Shown piece by piece: positions 23,343 to 35,805 of a stretch of DNA of 64,000 nt. Origin of the DNA: Cotesia glomerata (lineage: Eukaryota > Arthropoda > Insecta > Hymenoptera > Braconidae); contig NC_058159.1 in assembly GCF_020080835.1 (NCBI RefSeq), positions 16,865,101 to 16,929,100 of the forward strand, read 5' to 3'. Within the stretch, counting starts at the first letter, position 1. Each line of letters opens with the position of its first letter. The notes beneath the pieces were generated by a model. It did not search any database and was not told the DNA's origin. It worked only from the letters and a program-made list of their open reading frames with translations. The position numbers and the translations under genes are program-made.

Positions 23343-23359
23343 TATGTGATGGTAGACGA

Positions 23360-23495
23360 AAAATTCATTTTGGCTAGGAATTGCGTAAAATCCGTTCTTA
23401 GTGAGCGTCTACATCACGAATGGAGTAACTATGCTAAATTTCAAGTCAATCGGGCGAATAGTTTCGGAGATCTCGTGATGAGTGAGTGGTATTTC
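23360..23495 (-). repeat. Inverted fragment of a Helentron-like start block
   Basis: On the minus strand it reads 'actcactcatcacgagatc', then an 'aagaacggattttacg'-type block, which is the opening block of the tandem-core elements. It faces copy C across the (TA)n tract. Confidence 0.5.
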
Positions 23496-23498
23496 GCT

Positions 23499-23572
23499 TA
23501 TATATATATAGATATATAGATATATAGATATAGAATATAGATATAGATATATATATATATATATATATGCTG

Positions 23573-23613
<41 letters not shown>

Positions 23614-23619
23614 TATATA
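23499..23619. repeat. (TA)n/(GATATA)n microsatellite
   Basis: An almost pure TA tract with interspersed GATATA. Confidence 0.9.
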
Positions 23620-25347
23620 AGAGATTTCCACCTATATATTGACTCATCACGATATCTCTGGAACCATAAGGCGTAGAGATTTGAAATTTTGTACGAATAT
23701 TCCTTTCGCCCAGTAGAGGTCAGCTAAGAACGGATTTTATGAAATTTCACCTACAAGGGGGGTTGCGGGGGTGCTGACAATGGAAAATTCCCATTTTTAA
23801 ACTATAGCTTCTATCGACTCCAAATTTAGTAGGAATCTCCTATATGTGATGTAGAAATGATCTACGAGCGGATTTTATGACAATCTACTCCCAATATAGA
23901 TTGCGGGGGTGGGCGTTAACAATGAAAATTAAAAGTTTCCAAACTATAGCTCCTACAGACTCCAAATTTTGTAGGAATTTTCTGTAAGTGATGTAAAAAT
24001 AATTTATAAACGAATTTTAGGATATCTCAACCCACAGGGGGTTGCGGTGGGGGGTATTAACGATGAAAATTTTTAATTTTCAATCTATAGCTCCTACAGA
24101 CTCCAATTGGGTAGGAATTTTCGCTAAGAGATGTAGAAATAATATACGAACGAACTTTAAGATACCTCACAGGAGTTCGCGGGGGTGGGTGTTAACAATT
24201 AAAATTTTTAATTTCCAAGCTATAGATCCTATAAACTCCAAATTTAGTAGAGGTCTTTTATTATGTAGAAATAATCTAAGAGCGGATTTAACGACGAATC
24301 ATCCCCAATAAGGATTGCGAGGGTGGATGTTAACAAAAAAAAATCAGTTCCCAAAATATAGCTTCTAAAAGCTGCAAATTTTGTAAGAATCTTTTATTTG
24401 TTATGTAGAGATCATCTCAAAACGGATTTCAATAAATTCTACTTCCGACAGGGATTGCGGGGCTGGGTGTTAGAATTTCAAATTTCCATTTTCAAACTGT
24501 AACTTTTACAAACTCGAAATTAGGTCGGAATCTTTCATTTGTCATGAGGAGATCATCTCAAAACGGATTCCAAAAAATTCTACTTCCGATAGGGATGGCG
24601 GGGGTGGGTATTAAAATCTAAAATTTTTTTTTCCAAACTGTAACTGCTGCAGATTCTAAATTTGGTAAGAATCTTCGTGTACAATGTCAAGTTGAGCTGA
24701 AAATGGATTTTCTCGAATTCTCACCCCAAAAGGGATTGTAGGGGCGTTAACAATGAAAATTTCTCATTTCCAATCGATAGTTTTTATAGACTCGAAGTTT
24801 TGTTGGAATCTTTTATTTATAATGTAAAAATCATCTCGAATAGGATCTTACGAAGTTCCTCCCCCACATAGGAGTGCGGGAATGAAAATTGTCAAAAAAT
24901 TCATATTCTTCAAATACAGTTCCTACAAATATAAAATTTGATAGAATCTCAAGAGAAACAGACAAATACCGGGATGGCCTCCAAGGTCAACGGATTTAAA
25001 TATTTTTCTTACTTTATAGTGATATTTTCTTAAAACAATCGTCTTTTTGGCAGCGGCAAAAAAGTCATTGTAACGTTTCCAAAATTTAACATTACATATA
25101 GCTATTTAGTCAACGGACTAAGAATTTTACATACATTTTATTTTTGCTGATCACATAATCGATGAATTGTTCTCATTACGGGATTGCAAAAATGTAACAG
25201 ATTAAAAGCATTGCATTTTCTAAACACATGAGATATAGAAAAGAAATTTGAGATATAGAAAATATGAAAAAAAATAAATAAAAATAAAACATAAAATTTC
25301 ATTTATTTCCTTTTCAATTCGCCCAGCGAAGCGGGCGGGAAACCGCT
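23620..25347 (+). mobile_element. Helentron-like element with tandem cores, copy C
   Basis: Starts after the TA tract with 'actcatcacgatatctctgg', then ~8-9 core units whose 'aaattt.gtaggaat' word recurs near 23819, 23960, 24100, 24235, 24371, 24512, 24654 and 24793 (spacing 135-142). It ends 'gcccagcgaagcgggcggg' near 25340. Non-coding. It also contains 'gggatggcctccaaggtcaa' near 24975, shared with the repeat at 38481-40340. Confidence 0.6.
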
Positions 25348-25851
25348 ATTGATTATATATAATTATTAGAAAAATGCTGCATCTAATTATATATTATTAT
25401 TAATTAGGGCCAGGACTTTCACAGTTGTTTAAATGAGCATTTGTATGTTTAACCTCAAATTTGAATAAAGAAAAAACGCCAACTTCCTGGCCCTAATGAT
25501 CATATATAATTATATATGATTGTATGGGGTATTCCATGCCAAATCGACCATTTTTTAACCCGACCCCTTTAGATTTAGCTGAAACTTTTCTATTCTTTTC
25601 TACTCTTCGAAAGACATTTTAGAGAATTTTTTCAAATTTTTTTATCCAACCCAAAAAAAGTTATGAATTTAAAAAAAAAATGCGTTTTTTTTTTTCAAAT
25701 GACCATAAGTTTTTTAGACATTGACTTTTGGGTACCTTTTTTTTTAAAATAAATTTTGTTTTTGAATGAACTTTTCGAAAAAATACACAAAAAAAATTAA
25801 ATATGATCAATTCTATAAAATAATCGGTTTTTTTTTTTTTAGCAAAATCGT
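25348..25851. other. AT-rich DNA with poly(T)/poly(A) runs
   Basis: No gene seen. The word 'ggggtattccatgccaaatc' near 25526 looks like the terminus of a short DNA element. After the solo LTR the same low-complexity poly(T) sequence continues at 26657-26830, so that LTR interrupted it. Confidence 0.5.
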
Positions 25852-26652
25852 TGTGACGGGTGGGCCTACCCTCCCGTCAATATTATGATATTCTATATAT
25901 ATTTTCTATAAATCGATGGGCCAACTTGCCCACCTGAATTAGACACCGAATTTCCGTTGTATTTCTAGCCTGACTCTGGTTACCGAGAATCGCTGCTTGC
26001 ACGTGTTGCTGAGGAGACGCTTTCTCATGGGAACCGAGCGAACAGGTACTCTAGCACAGGGAACCGCTTTCGGCGCCTTGATACCATTTTCTGCTGACTA
26101 GGGAACTTGACAATAACCACCTAGTTCTTCAGGGCGGAATAATCTGAGTTCAACCGCGGAATAATACAAGTTCCGTGCAGTGATACAGGTGTTTGGCGGC
26201 ATCCGCGACCGAGGTTACTTAAACCTGGGACCTTCAGGAGGAGCGGCCTCTTGTAATCAGTCAGTCGTTTAGTCTGTCCGAATCTATGTCGAGTCCGAGT
26301 TGTCTTGCATCGTGATTAATTGTCTCCTAAGACTCTCATTCTCGTTGCTGTCCCATCTCTCTCTCAGTTATAGAATCAAAAGTATTGCATCAAATGGATT
26401 ATTGTACTGGATTAGATTTGCTTTCATAAATAGAATTAGTTTGTAAAAGAGACTCTCAGGGCCATTTCGGGCAACTCCCATGCTTTGGGGACGCCCAATA
26501 AACAATTAGTACCGTAATTCATGAGTATTCTTCATTCACTGCGCGACCCACCCTCTTATCAACATCTAAATATTTTTCAGTGAGACGCTGAGCTAGTCCG
26601 GAGGTCTGTTTACGTGACAGGTAAATAACCAGGTGTAGGCTCACACGTAACA
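25852..26652 (+). repeat. Solo LTR, Gypsy-like, 801 bp
   Basis: Starts TGTGACGGGTGGGCC and ends CACACGTAACA, with the 4 bp duplication TCGT at 25848-25851 and 26653-26656. The interior is markedly less AT-rich than its flanks and has AATAAA near 26497. No coding. The 4 bp duplication suggests Gypsy over BEL or Copia. Orientation is inferred from the poly(A) signal. Confidence 0.8.
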
Positions 26653-26656
26653 TCGT

Positions 26657-27226
26657 TATTTTTTCAAAGTTCATCACTTTTTTTTTTATTTTTTTTTTCT
26701 CAAAAAAAAAACTTTAATCGATTTTGACAACTATTCCCGCCATCCCGGACAGGGCCGTTTTTTCATTTTTTTTTTATTGAATTGAAAAAAAATTGTCAAA
26801 TTTTCTAAAATAAAAAAAATTCTTTTTTTTTGGTAAACTTTATTTCAATCATAAAATAAATGTAATTCAACTATTTTATGGCATGATATTCTCAATTTAT
26901 AGACTTAATTTACGAATGTAATGTAATTAAGTAGCCATAATTTGATTTTTCTTGGAATTTTAAAAATGGCCAACTAGCTTCCTGACGTGTTCTTTTCGGT
27001 CCTTATTTTATCATTAAATGCGAAAGTTTAAAATTATTGTTTGCTACCAATTATATTGAAGTGAATCCAGCTAAGGTCCTGTTACTCAGTGTCATATTAT
27101 TTTCAATGACAACTCTCGTTAATTTATGTTGTATAGCTTTTTCTAGTTCGCTAATTCGGCTCTAACCTCAAGAAAATTTATTTCCATCTCTCTTCCCCTC
27201 ACCGTTTTCACTCTCTCTCTGTAAGC
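26657..27226. other. Non-coding, possible LINE 5' UTR
   Basis: 26657-26830 is poly(A)/poly(T)-rich. From about 26930 to 27226 the sequence is less biased and leads into a pyrimidine-rich run before the LINE ORF1 start, so it may be the LINE 5' UTR. The exact 5' end is not visible. Confidence 0.4.
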
Positions 27227-28219
27227 ATGTCTGAACTCGAAAATGCTACCAATACAACATCACAGAAGCAGGCAGTAAAATGCGATAGTGGGAGCCACTT
27301 ATCTCAAAGTACGAGCTCTCTCAAAGGTAGACGAAGGATTACTGACAGCTGGGACAAACTTAACATTGAGGTGTTAGGAAATCCGATTGAATTACTAAAC
27401 AATAAAAAACGACTATTAGAAAGTAAGTCGATGGATGATGACATTATTAATAATCCGCCGAAAAGAAGATTATCTCTAGATCCAGCGACACTGTTGGTGC
27501 TGAAAGAAGGGATCGTGGAAGCGTTTACAGGTAGCATTGAAAAGATATTAAACGAAAAATTAGCTTGCATTGACGAACTAAGTGCTGAATTTGATCAGCT
27601 AAAGGAATCTAATGCAAATAAATTTTTAAAGCTCGATGAAGTTGTTAACTCTAAACATGAAGCAGTGAACAACCAACTGAATGCTTTTGAACTTCGCTTG
27701 TCGTGCCTAGAATCGTCCACTACAATCGTCTCTTCCTCATCATCTCTGTTAAACAACTCTGATCCTACAAACCTTGTACAAAATAACGCTTTTACAATGT
27801 ACATGGAACAAATGAACAGCAAGTTCCTATCTTAAAATTTTGGCGTTTTTAACTGTGTGGACCACGTCGGCTTGGTTAGTAGAGATAATAATATCATCAA
27901 GGCCAAAATTAATTCTCTCCAGATCAAAAACGAGATAATAAAGAAGAAAAAATCGCTGGGTCAAAGAAAAGTTGACATAGACCACGACCTGTCATCTGAA
28001 GAGCGGAAGATCAATGATACTACAAGAAAAAAAGCCAAAAAATTAAGAGAAATGGGCTTTCGTTTTGAAATTGGCAATAAACAACTCCAGATAAATGGTT
28101 TCTGGCATCACTGGGATTCCAACATCGAACATCTCCTGATCAACGCAGAGGAACACCTCTGTCCCATGGACGTCGCCGCAGCTGGTGGTTCTTCTTTGAT
28201 CTCTCCCAAGAATAATTAG
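27227..28219 (+). pseudogene. LINE-1st element ORF1 (coiled-coil RNA-binding protein), broken
   Basis: The ATG at 27227 opens 202 residues of charged, helical protein with a basic patch (PPKRR) and a probable coiled coil at residues ~105-160 (heptad-like Leu/Ile spacing). A stop at 27833-27835 interrupts it, and the same frame continues to 28219 with a basic helix (KIKNEIIKKKK-like) and a C-terminal module (IDHDL..EERKI...KKLREMG..FEIGNKQLQINGFWHHW) typical of ORF1p of insect non-LTR elements. It would coat element RNA. ORF2 starts six bases later. Confidence 0.7.
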
Positions 28220-28225
28220 CAGGAC

Positions 28226-29287
28226 ATGAGAATAGACTTCTGGAATTGTTGTGGTCTCAGTAAAATTCACAGTAATCAGTCACTATGTGACTCCGACATA
28301 TTGTGTTTGACAGAAGCCTGGGTAATAGACAATGTTATTAATCTTAATAATGAATTTCGTAATATTAATTATATATGTTCACAGGCTCTCAGATGTCATA
28401 GTGCGGGCGAGCTAGTGGAGGACTCCTAATAGGATATAACAAAAAATATAAATGTGAAGTAATTGACAGATCACCTTGGTGGATTTTTGTAAGACAATAT
28501 ACTAGCAACTGGAGCTTGGTTTTAGGCACTGTGTATTTTAAACCAACCTCTGATCTTAACTCCCATTTGGAACTTCTGCAAGACGTCATTATTGACTTAC
28601 AAACTAAATTACCGGCAGAAGCAGTCTTTATTGAGGGGGGGGGGGGATTTTAATGCGCGTATGGGTGTTAGTGATTTTGCACACGAAGACGCCCTAACTG
28701 GTAGTGTTTTGAGCCCAACGCGACTATCCCAAGACCTAGAACTAAATAGCAGAGGTTCTAAACTAATAAAGTTTTTTCAATCTAACTGCTTCGTCATGAC
28801 CAATGGTAGAACTGTTGGAGATATTCCAGCTCAATTCACGTATTGTTCAGCTCGTGGTAAATTGGTAATTGACTTAGTATGAGTAAATCTCATAGGTATT
28901 AACTACATCTCTCAGTTTTCAGTGAGAGTCAAGCCCACTTTGTCGGATCACTTTTCCGTCTCTTTAAGTCTTTCCTGTCCCTCTTTAAAGGGTAAACTGA
29001 AGTCTCTTGGATCCTCATCAACCTCACAGAAGCTTCTCTGGGACCATAATAAGCGCACTGAGTTTACTTCGGCTATGCTTTGGTCAAGTAACTTAAAAAT
29101 AAATTTTGAACTCGCTTCCCCTAACTATATGCACCAAAACTTAATTGTAGCATTAACTGAAGCTTCTGATAAGATTGGCTTGCTTAAAATATGTAAACCA
29201 AGTCTAGCTCAGTGCAAATCAGATAAACCCTGGTACGATAATGAGTGTAAAGACTTAAAAAAAACAATTGAGAACTGCCCTGAGTAA
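28226..29287 (+). pseudogene. LINE ORF2 endonuclease domain, broken
   Basis: An apurinic-type endonuclease is spread over several frames. The N-terminal strand reads WNCCGL and ILCLTEAW near 28300. A shift near 28400 leads to GLLIGYNKKYK. A G-run at 28636-28645 causes a second shift into GGDFNARMG, the catalytic Asp-Asn block. A TGA at 28880-28882 falls where Trp would fit. The frame then resumes to SDHFSVSL near 28945, the catalytic Asp-His. It would nick target DNA for target-primed insertion. A stop at 29285-29287 and a later one near 29352 follow. Confidence 0.75.
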
Positions 29288-31111
29288 GGCCAAGTTCGCA
29301 AATTTCAAAGACCCTGAACTCTCTTTTTATATCGAATCAAAAAAGCTTTACTAACACATTAATTCTAAGCTAATAAACTATAAGCTAGAGGTTGCTAGTA
29401 AATTCGCTAATGTAAAAGACTCCTCTCAATTTTGGAGTGTCTACAATAACTTCAACAGAAAAAAATCTAGCCCCCCTGCCGTGACATTGGAAGCCTGGAA
29501 CACTTTTTATGAGCGAATATATCCGCCTAGAGTCATTGACGACTCCCGGTACTTTGGAGTTCTCGACCCCCTTTTGAATAACTATATCACGCAGGAAGAA
29601 ATAATTAAAAGTATCTCTGGCTTAAAAAATAGAAAAGCGCCGGGTCCTGACATGGTAACTGGTGAATTTTTTAAAAATTTACCTAATAATTGGCTCTTGT
29701 ACTTGCAAACAATGTTTAACAAGATACTTGATCTAGAAATAATTTCCAACGAATGGGCTCGTGTAGCTCTCTTCATGATGTACAAAAAGGGAGATAAAAC
29801 TGACCCTTCAAATTACCGGGGTATTGCCATGATTAATGTCATCACAGATTTTTAGCATGATACTTAAAAACAGGCTAACTCGTTGGCTCAACATGACTGG
29901 GATCCTCCCTGAATAACAAGCTAGCTTTACTCCAAAAAAAAAGTTGTGCTGACAATATGTTCGCTCTATTAGCTACGATTCAATCCGTTTTGTGCAGCAA
30001 AGGGGGAGAGCTGTACGGGCTATTCATTGATTTTAAAAGGACTTTCGATTTGATGCCCCATAACCTTCTCTGGCTTAAATTTTTCAACTTAAGCATTAGT
30101 CCTAAAATAATACGCATATTAAATAAACTTTATGATTTAGCCACTTTTCAAGTAAAATCAGGAAATCTCTTATCAAAGGAGTTTGATGTAACTGAGGACG
30201 TCCTACAGGGAGAAATCCTTAGTCTGATCCTCTTTATTTTATACTTGCATGACATCGTAGATTTTTTTAGAGCCAGAGGAGTCAAGGGCATCGATGTTGC
30301 TGACTCTTGTGATCTTTTAATGCTGCTTTATGCGGACGACCTTATTATTCTAGCAAAGACAGTCGCTGATTTGCGCGAAAAATTGCTAATATTAGAGGAA
30401 TATTGTAGGATTAATTCTTTAAAAGTTAATACTCAGAAAACTTAAGCTATGTATTTTAGAAGGCGTGGCCCCGGGGAGAAGGCGAAGTTACGCTACTTGA
30501 ATCAATCCATTGATTGGACAGATCAATATGTATACCTTGGTGTCCCATTTACTACTTCATCTCTGGGCCAAATACCGTCAATCACAGCCTCACAAAAGGC
30601 TAAATCTGCCATGGGTGCAGTGCAAGCAACATTAGCAGCCATTAAGGCCGACCACTGGGCCAGCTTCGTAAAAATTTTTAACAGTATTGTGGCCAGTACC
30701 CTCCTGTATGCTTCACATATATGGGGACTCAGGTACTTAGACACTCTGGAAAAGACACAACTTCGTTTCTTCAAACGTCTTCTCCTTCTCCTTGGTTGGT
30801 TATCAATCAAGAGTCGACGCATCTATTACTTATCTTGTTATTTTTATAAATTGTTGGATATTTGTAAGCCTTCCTACTTACGTGATTTATTTATAGAAGA
30901 TACAGATACTAGACGATCTGAAAGATTAGCTGCAAAGAAAAACAATGTAAATTTTAAGATACCAAATTTCGCAACTACTTATTTTGAATTCTCTTTTTTA
31001 GTTACATGTATCCGATTATGGGAGGAGCTACCCTCCAACATAGTAAACTCGATGAGCATTGATATTTTCAAGAACCAAATTTATGATCACTTACTCAATC
31101 TGGATCTCTAG
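29288..31111 (+). pseudogene. LINE ORF2 reverse transcriptase and C-terminus, broken
   Basis: The RT fingers contain LKNRKAPGPDMVTGEF near 29620 and MYKKGDKTDPSNYRGIA near 29780. After a stop at 29853 and a short frameshift the palm reads FIDFKRTFDLMPH near 30030, and the catalytic box is YADD at 30329-30340. A TAA at 30443-30445 precedes the thumb, and the frame then stays open to 31111. The palm first Asp context (DFKRTFD) is changed from the common KAFD. It resembles Jockey/CR1-group elements; I cannot fix the clade. Confidence 0.8.
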
Positions 31112-31503
31112 TATATTATCTTATTAATCTTATTAATATTCTTATCTATAAATCATTCATTAGTTGTACTTCTTGCATACTTGTGATCTCATTTAGAAGT
31201 TCTCAGTTAAATCTAAGTTAAATCTAAGACAAATCTGTGTTATAATATATAAAATATAAAATATAAGAAATATAAATGTACCATCAATCTCGTATATACT
31301 CATCTAAGATATTCATAGATTATAAAGATATGTAAAATGTCTTATAAGTTAAACAAGAACAAAAGTAATAATAAGATTCAACCAAAATAAATTAATTAGT
31401 TAATAAGTTGGTTACTGTAAAGTCTTTGTATTTTATTATTGTATTGCCATCTGGCCAGAGGCTTTGGCATAAATAAACATATCTATCTATCTATCTATCT
31501 CCC
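31112..31503 (+). repeat. LINE 3' UTR ending in (ATCT)n
   Basis: AT-rich non-coding tail of the first LINE ending in about six ATCT repeats at 31480-31503. The stub at 42118-42718 ends in the same kind of repeat, so the two belong to related families. Confidence 0.65.
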
Positions 31504-31796
31504 TCTCGGTACACCTAGCGCTGATCTGAGGCTTGAATTAAACCTAAAAAGTGTAAAGGTACAGGTTTTGAAGATGGCTCTCAATTGGATTTGTAAGTTG
31601 TTAGACATGCCAAACTATCGACTTCCCAAGTTGTGTCTCTTACAACTGATAAGACTGGCTAAGAAAAGCAATATTAACACTAAGTACAATTGCGTTTTGC
31701 AACTGAAAGATATCTTAGCCTTGACTGAAGCCCCGACTTTGCTGTGGGACAATCTCACAAGTGATTTCTGAGAAAAACACATAGATATAATATTAA

Positions 31797-32479
31797 GGTA
31801 GTAGTCTGGTAACTTATGCCTATTTTCATGACTTCTTTGGAGGGTGGTTTTTTATAGGAAAATAAAAATACATATTAAAAATATAAAAAAAAATTTATTT
31901 GAAAAAATGTAATAGTTTATTACTATTATTATTGTCACTCGAAGTTGGAACCTCAAAAAAAATGCACGTGGGTGGCCCGGGTGATTTTGGCTCTTGATGT
32001 TATCTGAAATCAAATATTCGTGATTATTCTTAATCTATAGACATGTCATTCTGGTCGGAACTACTGAAGTTAAATTTCAAGGGTAAATAACAAAATGGCG
32101 GACTTTGAAAAAAAAAGTCCTTTTACTTTAGCAAAGAAAGGGTTGTAAAATAAAAAGTTAGGGGTGAAAAAAATTCTCGTTAGTACCGACGAGAACTATA
32201 AGTGTGTAGAACAGCCTGTTAAAATTTGAAAGCAATCGGTTCAGTAGAAAAAAAGTTAGGACCCGGGCCACCCACGTGCATTTTTTTTGAGGTTCCAACT
32301 TCGAGTGACAATAATAATAGCAATAAACTATTAAATTTTTTCAAATAAATTTTTTTTTATATTTTCAATATGTAAATAAAAACACTCTAAATATTCAAGA
32401 TAATTCATTTTTATTTTCCTATAAAAAACCACCCTCCAAAGAAGTCATGAAAATAGGCATAAGTTACCAGACTACTACC
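31797..32479. mobile_element. MITE with ~200 bp inverted ends and TTAA duplication
   Basis: GGTAGTAGTCTGGTAAC at the left is mirrored at the right. The arms include 'ggagggtggttttttatagg' and extend, with indels, to the 'ggtggcccggg' block near 31975 and 32262. TTAA is at 31793-31796 and 32480-32483, pointing to a piggyBac- or Kolobok-type mobiliser. 683 bp, non-coding. Confidence 0.85.
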
Positions 32480-33176
32480 TTAAGATCCTATTGAGCTTAT
32501 CTTAAAAACCTGAACCTAGAAATATCTCAAAGTAAACACTCTTGTCAGATAATTATTTCAAGATCTATTAACTTGGGTGTAGCTGACTATTTAGTAACTT
32601 GTCCTCTGTATACTGCTAGAATAATACCACAAATCAGACTTGCTAATAATCACTTCTTCAAACTCAGTTCGAAGCACATACACAATGTAATTTACCCTAC
32701 TTAATTATATACTATTTGTAATTTGAACGAGCCTGAAAATTTAGCATATGTGTTTCTGAAATGTCCTATACACAAACCGTTCAGAGAATATTACTTAGCA
32801 CAACTGTTGGACAGTTCTGATTTTACTGATTGTGATGAAGCAGCCACTCTGTATATGCTGTTCAATAGTACAGACGGAGGAAAATTTAAAAACATATATT
32901 TGTATGTCACGAGAACGCTAAAACTAAGAGCCTTTTGCTTGAATATTTGATTGCCTGATGTTAGTTTCACCCTATTCTTCCAGAGGCCTATTCTCATACA
33001 CTCTTTATATTTGTATTTATATAATTTTATTCTTTTGTATCCGTTTTATACGTATAACTCTTAGCCAAAAAATGAGGAGACCTTTTTAAGAAAGATCTCT
33101 AATTATTTATATAGTCTTGCTATGTTAAGCTCTGATAATTATTAAGAGTACAAAATAGTATCCATCCAACTTACTA

Positions 33177-33294
33177 CCCTGAAAAAAAAAGTATTGAAAC
33201 AATGAATTAAGTATTGAAAAGAATTGGATTGACTAGAAAACCAATTCTTTTCAATACTTTTTCCTTTGTCTCAATACTTTTTTTTAATCAGGGT
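33177..33294. mobile_element. Short foldback MITE, TA target
   Basis: CCCTGAAAAAAAAAGTATTG and its reverse complement bracket ~118 bp with a second inverted pair around 'ttgaaaagaattgg'. TA flanks both ends, as for mariner-type targets. Confidence 0.7.
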
Positions 33295-33567
33295 AATGCA
33301 ATATCTATTGGGGTTTTTCCTTTTAAACTGTATCAGACTGCTGTAATTATAATTAAATAATGTATACTAATATTTTACTAACTATCAAAATTGACAATAC
33401 AAAGCTGTGATATGTAAATCATATATTTATAAACCGTTGTTTAATCTTTTTGTATATCTGATGTTCTAAATCTCTTGTTAAATTGTAATCCAGTTAATTT
33501 GTTAAATTACTGTAAGCTAAGCTTGAAGAGTAATAAATATAATTATTAATTAATTATATTAATTTGA

Positions 33568-33795
33568 AAAAGGCGCGCAGTAGCCCTATCGGGTCCGGCC
33601 CTTACTTACCAAAGCATTGGACTAGGTTCGAGTCCGGCGTACACCAATGAATATTTTCAATATTTAAGTGTATTGTTCTGCTCAGCCCAAAAAAATAAAA
33701 CGAGTTCCAATCTCAAAAAGTTTACCCCCTACCGTAATCGCTCATGACCTTAGTAGTTTATGCGACTTTAAACAAATAGAAAAAAAAAAAAAAAA
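33568..33795 (+). mobile_element. tRNA-derived SINE, apparently full length
   Basis: A tRNA-like head has an A-box-like TAGCCCTATCGG at 33581-33592 and a perfect B-box GGTTCGAGTCC at 33625-33635, ending GGCGTACACC. A ~130 bp body follows, then a poly(A) tail of ~16. A perfect 10 bp target duplication ATTAATTTGA lies at 33558-33567 and 33796-33805. It would depend on a LINE for movement. Confidence 0.85.
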
Positions 33796-33805
33796 ATTAA
33801 TTTGA

Positions 33806-35801
33806 TTTTTCTTTCATATAAATGTAAAAAATATTAAAAATAAATCATTTTTAACAGTAAAACTACACATTTGTTTACTCAAAAATTACTTCAAAACAGT
33901 AAAACTTTGTTATTGTTTAGAAATAATCAATTAAGCAAAAATAAATTTTTATTTATTGTGAAAATTATATATTTGTGTAATAATATAATTAGAATAATGA
34001 TAAATATCGAGAGATTTTTTATAAATAATGCTTAATGATGGTTGAAATAGTTAATTTGTTCCGTTAAGTGAAAAAAATTGAGTTAAGAACGAAAAACTTG
34101 ATATTTTAATTTTTTCTTCCATTTTAATCGTCAATAACTTTTGAAGAAGTGAATTGAGGCTAAAATATTAAGAGACCTTTTTTGTAGAGCATTAAATTTC
34201 CTTTAAAAATCTGTCATGCTCTTTTTTGGATATTTATTGATTCGTTAGTTACAAAATTCAAAAGTAAACATGTTAAATTGAAAAAACACATCAATTTATT
34301 AAGCTTAATTAATCGGAAAATGCTTGTCGGACGAAAATTTTCAATCAGACCTTTTTTGTAGGAAATTTAATTTTACATAAGAATAAGTGGGAATAAATTT
34401 TTTTTACTTCAATTTTTTAGCAGTTCTGACGTAAACATCAAATTATGAATTAAAATTAAAAATAGCGATGATAGACCTCTTAAAATTAATATTAAGGACC
34501 CAAACTTTCACGAAATTTTTTTTTGTCATTCTGAATAATATTGCCGATATAGCTAAGAAAAAAAATTGTCAATTTTTTGGCCCAGTCTAATATATATAGA
34601 TATACAAAAAAGACTATTCACTCTTAATGAATTTATTCATTTTTAGGTAGATTTCTTTAGACAATTTGCACCAAATACCAATGTAACGTTTCCAATTTTT
34701 GGGTATTAATTAAAAATAATCTAAGTTGACATTATTAGAGAATCAATTGACCTCAGGTGTGTCGTCACAAATAATTTAGGTTATACGTCTCAAAATTATT
34801 GGATTCGAAGCCCAATCGATTCTATTGGAGAAATTAGACCCCTTCTGGAGGATGATAATCTACCAATCTGCAGTTGACCGTCGAAGAAGATGGCTTCTGA
34901 AGCTTTGAAACCCTTGCTGTATTGGTCAGTTTGACCTTTTGACCACTTACGAGGCAGAATTAAGATGATTTGGTGAACAGCAATTGAGGACCAGAAAGAA
35001 CGAATGATTGTTTAGGAAGAGAGAATGGCTAATGAGCACTCATATCCAATAGAAATGAATAACCAATAAGTTAAAAATAATGCTATTTAATAATGATAAT
35101 AAAAACTGCAGCAGGATCAGGTGAGCATGGAGCAGAGCTCTACAAGGATTCTGGATTGCTTGACTTTCCTGACTGCTTTAAATAAGGTATAATCTTTTAA
35201 TTGTCAGCCACTGTTGGTCTGAGGTGACACCTAGGGAACGTCGTTGAGCCACGGGTCCCATGCTGAATTGCATATTTAGGCTACCTGTGAGCAACCACGA
35301 CTCTAATCATTAGAGATTTCTATTACTTCGTTGGTAATGAATTTTTATCACCTACGAAGCCGTAATATTTATAAGAATAATAAAATTTAATGAAATTAAT
35401 TAATTTCTTACGAAAACGATACACCAAAATTATTAAAACAAAAATCAAAAACTAAATATGACAATCACCTAAGAATTATGAGAAAATTTTCGGAAGACCC
35501 ATACACATTTTTATTTGCTGAAAGGCGAGTCAAATACGTTTCACTTTGAAAATTGTTTAACTACTGACTAATTTTCATTATGTAGAGAATCAAATCGAGA
35601 TCATGGGTTCACTGGGTATTGATAGAAAATTTGACACCTTATATTCATATCTTATGTAGTTTTTTCAAGTAATAAAAAATATGCCATCGTTAGGTTGTGA
35701 TAACTGTAATTTGTTGTTAAATATCCAATTCAAATTATAAAATAACATATATTTACGTTACTACTATGATGAGTTGTGAATTTCGGACGATATTCCATTA
35801 T
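33806..35801. other. Non-coding, no assigned gene
   Basis: About 2 kb, very AT-rich to 34735 with words such as 'gaccttttttgtag' repeated near 34180 and 34350. From 34735 to 35330 the sequence is less biased but shows no open frame of note. It could be old host or decayed repeat DNA. Confidence 0.5.
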
Positions 35802-35805
35802 TTAA

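Larger units (their letters stand above)
31504..33557 (+). mobile_element. 3' part of a second LINE (ORF2 C-terminus and 3' UTR)
   Basis: From 31504 a frame encodes a helical C-terminal RT region to 31771. After the MITE at 31797-32479 it resumes with RIIPQIRLANN and, at 32723-32950, CNLNEPENLAYVFLKCPIHKPFREYYL, the Cys/His motif at the end of many LINE ORF2 proteins. A TAA near 32703 breaks it. The 3' UTR runs to an AATT-rich tail near 33557. The first LINE's ATCT tail abuts it, so the first LINE probably inserted here. No RT core survives. Confidence 0.65.

Noticed and set aside
34735..35330. Possible host exon
   Set aside because: Composition is less biased, but no open frame, splice pair or motif supports a gene.
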